Assembly (NCBI RefSeq): GCF_013385425.1
Contig: NZ_JACAQA010000004.1
Span: 256,679 to 320,678, forward strand
DNA length: 64,000 nt
Source: Pseudomonas gingeri
GTDB taxonomy: Bacteria; Pseudomonadota; Gammaproteobacteria; Pseudomonadales; Pseudomonadaceae
Direction of reading: 5' to 3'
A program made the translations under genes and the position numbers. Below the pieces are notes generated by a model that did no database searches, was not told where the DNA came from, and was given only the letters and a program-made list of their open reading frames with translations. Below are positions 60,379-64,000 of this stretch, one piece after another. The number at the start of each line of letters is the position of its first letter. Position 1 is the stretch's first letter.

Positions 60379-60783
60379 GGCTCAAGCCCTCGTGGTTGCG
60401 GGTTGCGTGTATAGACGGGCTGCCGGACAGGTAAAAATCCGGCGGCCTGCACGAGCGTATGGGTCCGGTACTTGGCCATATCGAGCAAATCGTACTGTTT
60501 GCAGCTATTCAGCAGGGTATCAGAATAATATCAGTGTGCTGGAGAGTTGTGTTTCAGTGATAAGTTATTTCGTTGAAAGAGTGTGAGTGTTAAACGGTTA
60601 TTGTTCTTTTTTCTTGGGGTTTTGAATGACGCCGAGCTCTGACAGTATTGGCGTTCCTCATTGTAAGCGGGTTCTTAGTTTTCCAATCGATAAGGGCTTA
60701 CAGCGTAATAAATTCTTCGGGTCTATAGTGCTCGCCACCCAAGTAATGGGTGCAAACGAATTAACTCGAAGGATTGTGTTCGC
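60369..60783. other. AT-rich non-coding gap before the main pilin gene
   Basis: 415 bases without a convincing gene. The second half is notably AT-rich beside its GC-rich surroundings. Seen in it: an inverted repeat GCCGGA/TCCGGC near 60420-60450, a wider pair TGTAAGC (60662-60668) and GCTTACA (60696-60702), and a possible -10 TATAGT (60724-60729) 55 bases before the pilin start. It probably holds the promoter and regulatory sites of the pilin gene. A 64-codon frame at 60392-60586 is not credible. Confidence 0.5.
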
Positions 60784-61341
60784 ATGAAAAATATCTCTAT
60801 GACCCTGGCTTTATTGGCGGCAACTCTGGGGGCAGTGACTACCGCACACGCAGCCAACAGTGGCACGCTGAACTTTACCGGTGCCTTGACCAACACCAGT
60901 TGCGAAGTGTCTTCCGGAGGCGGGTCGGCCGATAACATCCCGGTGGACCTGGGCCGTGTATCCTTTGCCGATATCGGTAATCGCACCGACTCGCGGCTGG
61001 GCACCGCGAAAGACATCGACCTGGTGGTGACCTGCCTGCAACCGGCGGCGGAGAACACCGTGCATATGTCGTTCCGGCCGTCACAAACCGACACCAACGA
61101 TCCCTACCTGTTGACCACCGCCGGAGCGGCCAAGGGGGTAGGCATCGGCCTGGTACGTCGCGACAGCGACACTTTCCTCAATATCCAGGACCCCACCGAC
61201 ACCATTGATGGCGTCCTTGAGGCCAGCGGTACCGGCTCGCGCGGTGAACTGGCTTTGCGGGCGGTGTTCGTCAAGAACGGTGTACCCACGGTCCCCGGTG
61301 CCGCGACAGGCACCGTGCCTTTTGTCCTGACTTATAACTAA
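60784..61341 (+). CDS. Type 1-family fimbrial major subunit
   Basis: A 185-residue pilin. It has a signal peptide cut after THA (AHA, residue 23), the donor/first strand GTLNFTGALTNTSCEV, the VDLGRV motif, a disulfide between Cys40 and Cys84, and a C-terminal beta zipper FVLTYN. It should be exported by Sec, capped by the chaperone encoded next, and polymerised by the usher. GAAGGA lies 11 bases upstream of the ATG. The following chaperone gene begins 64 bases later. Confidence 0.93.
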   Translation: MKNISMTLALLAATLGAVTTAHAANSGTLNFTGALTNTSCEVSSGGGSADNIPVDLGRVSFADIGNRTDSRLGTAKDIDLVVTCLQPAAENTVHMSFRPSQTDTNDPYLLTTAGAAKGVGIGLVRRDSDTFLNIQDPTDTIDGVLEASGTGSRGELALRAVFVKNGVPTVPGAATGTVPFVLTYN

Positions 61342-61405
61342 GCGGCTTTCTTGAACGGAGCTTTGCACGGCTCCGTTCTTTTTTTCATTGGAATGGGTAG
61401 TTCAC

Positions 61406-62140
61406 ATGCGGAACGTTTTTGCTCCGATGATCGGCATTGTCCTGGCAATGTGGATAGGAGCCGATGCGCGGGCGGGTATTGTGTTGAATACGACACGGGT
61501 GGTGTATCCGGCGCAAGACAAGGAAGCGGTACTCAGTGTACTGAACAATAACTCCTCGAGCATATTGCTGCAGTCCTGGCTCGAAGCCGAGGACGAGGTC
61601 ACCCGGGAGTTGCCCTTTGTAGTGGTCCCGCCCTTGGTGCAATTGCCTTCCGGGGGACGGCAGACGGTGCGGATCATTCACTCCGGGGCCGCGATGCCGG
61701 CGGACCGTGAGTCGCTGTTCTGGTTGAACGTGCAGGAAATCCCCCAGGCCAGCGAGCGGGAGAATGTCCTGCAGATCGGCATCCGCCAGCGCATCAAGCT
61801 GTTCTACCGCCCCGGTCGGCTCAACGACGATATCGAGCAGGCGCCGGCGCAACTGCGTTGGAGCCTGCCTCGGGGTGGTGTGCTGAATGTGGTCAACACC
61901 GGGCCCTATCACGTGACGCTGGTGGACATTCAGTTGCTGTCCGGGGGGCATCGGGTCCTGCGCCGGAAGAACTCGATGCTGGCTCCGGGGCAGTCCGCCG
62001 ACTACGACCTGCAGGAGCATGCCCAGGCCCAGAATGCCCAGCTGAATTTCAGTGTCATCAACGACCACGGGGCGCTGGTGCCTTATCGGTTGTCCTCGGG
62101 CGACTGGACCCAGGGCCAGGCGCAACCGCTGGGCAGTTAG
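61406..62140 (+). CDS. Periplasmic fimbrial chaperone (PapD/FimC-like)
   Basis: A 244-residue chaperone. It has a signal peptide of about 23 residues (ending ARA), then two immunoglobulin-like domains. The subunit-binding Arg lies in LNTTRVVYPAQDKEAVLSV and the conserved Lys in QRIKLFYRP; the G1 strand is QTVRIIH-like. It completes the fold of pilins by strand donation and takes them to the usher. The ATG at 61406 (MRNVFAPM) is used in place of an in-frame ATG six codons earlier because the signal peptide is then normal. Confidence 0.94.
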   Translation: MRNVFAPMIGIVLAMWIGADARAGIVLNTTRVVYPAQDKEAVLSVLNNNSSSILLQSWLEAEDEVTRELPFVVVPPLVQLPSGGRQTVRIIHSGAAMPADRESLFWLNVQEIPQASERENVLQIGIRQRIKLFYRPGRLNDDIEQAPAQLRWSLPRGGVLNVVNTGPYHVTLVDIQLLSGGHRVLRRKNSMLAPGQSADYDLQEHAQAQNAQLNFSVINDHGALVPYRLSSGDWTQGQAQPLGS

Positions 62141-62262
62141 TCAGCGTCTTCGATCGTTATCCGATTTTTCGATGCCGGACCCCGCGCGCAGGTCAGGGCA
62201 TTGTGCGGGCGGAAGGATCCCGTCTGGAACACACTTCAAGCTATTGTATTGTGAAGGTGCAC

Positions 62263-64000
62263 ATGGATTGGCTTTATCAGCGAACAAAGGAAGTTCTCGC
62301 GTTATCACGTCATGGGAGCAACGGTGGTTTCGTACGTTCCCTGTTTGAGAAGGCTCGAGGCCCGTGGGGCTTCAAATGGTCATTGGGGGTGGCGCTGATT
62401 GCGCCGGGCGCTGCCTTTGCCGAGCCGTCAGGGGATGAAAGCGGGCAGGGACCCCGCTTCAATACCGCCTTTATTCACGGCGGCGAGCAGTCGGCGGACC
62501 TGAAGGCCTTCCTCGAAGGCAACAGCGTCGCCCCGGGTACCTACCGGGTGGATATCTACCTCAATCGCAATCTCAGCGCGCGCCGGGACCTGGTGTTTGC
62601 CCGCAATGCCGCGACCGGCCAGGTCGAGCCGTGCCTGACCTTGCCGGTGCTCGACGACCTCGGACTGGACCTGGAGCGCCTGCGCAGCCTCGGGGTGTTG
62701 ACCGACGGCACGGCGCCCGAGCAGTGCTTCGATTGGCGTCGCCTGGACCAGGCCAGCGTCGACTACCAACCCAACAGCCTGCAACTGAATATCAGCGTGC
62801 CGCAGATCGCCTTGCGCCGCAGCGCCCGCGGCTACATTTCCCCGCAGTTGTGGGACCGCGGGGTGAACAGCGCTTTCATCGACTACAGCTTTATCGGTAA
62901 CCGTCGCGAGGTCACCGGGATTCGCACCGACAGTTACTACCTGGGCCTGAACAATGGTTTGAATCTCGGCGACTGGCGCCTGCGCAACCAGTCCTCGCTG
63001 TTGCAGGGCACCGATCAGTCGGCGCGTTGGAGCAGTAACAGCACCTTCGTCCAGCGCGACCTGACCGCCTGGAAGAGCCAACTGACCCTGGGCGAGACCT
63101 ATACCGATTCACGGGTTTTCGACAGCGTGCGGTTTCGCGGTGTCCAGGTCGCCACGGACGACGGCATGTTTCCGGACAGCGAGCGGGTCTATGCGCCGAC
63201 CATTCGCGGTGTGGCCGAGAGCAACGCGACGGTGGAAATCCGCCAGAACGGCTACCTGCTCTACAGCTCCAATGTGGCGCCCGGGCCGTTCGAAATCCGC
63301 GACTTCTACCCCAGCGGTTCAAATGGCGATCTGCTGGTAACGGTGATCGAGGCCGATGGCCGGCGCCGCACCTTTACCCAGGCGTTCGCCTCCCTGCCGA
63401 TCATGGTGCCCGAGGGTACGTTCAGCTACAGCGTCGAAGCCGGGCAATACGACAGCAACAGTAGCGGCTACCAGACCCCCGGTTTTACCAGCACCACCCT
63501 GATCTACGGCCTGACCGAGCACCTGACCGGCTATGGCGGCCTGCAACTGGCCGAGGACTACCAGGCCAGTAACCTGGGGGCGGGTCTCAATACCGGGTTG
63601 GGGGCGATTTCGGCGGATCTGACCCATTCGGTCAGTCGCCAGCCGGCAACGGACCTGGGGGGGCAGAGCGTGCGCCTGCGCTATGCCAATACCCTGAATG
63701 CCACCAGCACCACCTTTGCCATCGCCGGCTATCGCTATTCCAGCGAGCAATACCGCACGTTCGACCAGCATGTGCAGGAGCGCAGCCAGCCCGGTCTGAT
63801 CCTGCAGGGGCGGGCCAGGGACCGGGTGGATCTGAATCTCAGCCAACCGCTGGGCACCGGGACCTTGAGCGTTTCGGCCCTGGAACAGCGTTTCTGGGAC
63901 CTGCCCGGCACGTCCCGGCAGTACAACGTGACCTACGGTGGTTACTGGCGCGACCTCAATTACAGCCTGTCCCTGGACCGCGCCGAAGTCACGGATATCA
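62263..64000 (+). CDS. Fimbrial outer-membrane usher, 3' end cut off
   Basis: The first 579 residues of a FimD/PapC-type usher; the gene runs off the right edge. The N-terminal periplasmic domain (FNTAFIHGGEQSADLKAFLEGNSVAPGTYRVDIYLNR) binds chaperone-pilin complexes. The barrel strands follow, with the plug region around YAPTIRGVAESNATVEIRQNGY. The signal peptide is unusually long: a charged 38-residue stretch precedes the hydrophobic core (WSLGVALIAPGAAFA), with cleavage near residue 53. AAGG stands 7 bases before the ATG at 62263. Confidence 0.94.
   Translation, partial: MDWLYQRTKEVLALSRHGSNGGFVRSLFEKARGPWGFKWSLGVALIAPGAAFAEPSGDESGQGPRFNTAFIHGGEQSADLKAFLEGNSVAPGTYRVDIYLNRNLSARRDLVFARNAATGQVEPCLTLPVLDDLGLDLERLRSLGVLTDGTAPEQCFDWRRLDQASVDYQPNSLQLNISVPQIALRRSARGYISPQLWDRGVNSAFIDYSFIGNRREVTGIRTDSYYLGLNNGLNLGDWRLRNQSSLLQGTDQSARWSSNSTFVQRDLTAWKSQLTLGETYTDSRVFDSVRFRGVQVATDDGMFPDSERVYAPTIRGVAESNATVEIRQNGYLLYSSNVAPGPFEIRDFYPSGSNGDLLVTVIEADGRRRTFTQAFASLPIMVPEGTFSYSVEAGQYDSNSSGYQTPGFTSTTLIYGLTEHLTGYGGLQLAEDYQASNLGAGLNTGLGAISADLTHSVSRQPATDLGGQSVRLRYANTLNATSTTFAIAGYRYSSEQYRTFDQHVQERSQPGLILQGRARDRVDLNLSQPLGTGTLSVSALEQRFWDLPGTSRQYNVTYGGYWRDLNYSLSLDRAEVTDI

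Noticed and set aside
60392..60586. A 64-codon frame in the fimbrial gap
   Set aside because: No ribosome site, no signal peptide, Arg-rich start and AT-rich end that do not look coding.

Overview
The window looks like a chromosome segment of a Pseudomonas of the P. fluorescens group. The support is the complete dcw (cell wall and division) cluster with mraZ and a class A RNase P RNA upstream, the block rplM-rpsI-petABC-sspAB, high GC with strong GC3 bias, and REP-type short palindromes typical of fluorescent pseudomonads. No tRNA, rRNA, prophage, insertion sequence or CRISPR array was seen.

Layout. 1-7626: the end of a GGDEF-EAL protein, a 1443-residue hybrid histidine kinase, an MFS exporter and a YcbL-like metallo-hydrolase. 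7724-12424: an OmpA-like lipoprotein, a YhcB-type protein, an alpha/beta hydrolase, trpS and zapE. 12468-20790: a probably accessory block holding a beta-lactamase-fold hydrolase divergent from a GlxA-type regulator, then a leftward gene set: GlxA-type regulator, amino-acid monooxygenase-like flavoenzyme, nitrilase-family amidase, unrecognised two-fold-repeat membrane protein and asparaginase-like enzyme. 20954-23260: acyl-CoA dehydrogenase, a REPIN and an aldo/keto reductase.

23506-33552 is core: rplM-rpsI, petABC (cytochrome bc1), sspAB, then leftward lpoA-yraN-diaA-dolP, divergent rsmI, and rnpB. 33863-51658 is the dcw cluster: mraZ, rsmH, ftsL, ftsI, murE, murF, mraY, murD, ftsW, murG, murC, ddlB, ftsQ, ftsA, ftsZ, lpxC. 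Most of these genes overlap or nearly touch. They make lipid II precursors and the septal machinery; lpxC adds the committed step of lipid A synthesis. The mraZ promoter carries four GTG-type direct repeats at exact 10-bp spacing.

51684-64000 looks accessory again: a REPIN just after the lpxC terminator, a membrane diguanylate cyclase, a leftward adaptor-RND pump-response regulator-kinase operon, and a rightward chaperone-usher fimbrial cluster that begins with an unusually short pilin-like protein and runs off the right edge inside the usher.

The best candidates for something undescribed are the monooxygenase/amidase gene set with its unknown duplicated membrane protein, a long structured element between petC and sspA, and the mini-pilin whose stop codon lies in a 23-bp palindrome.
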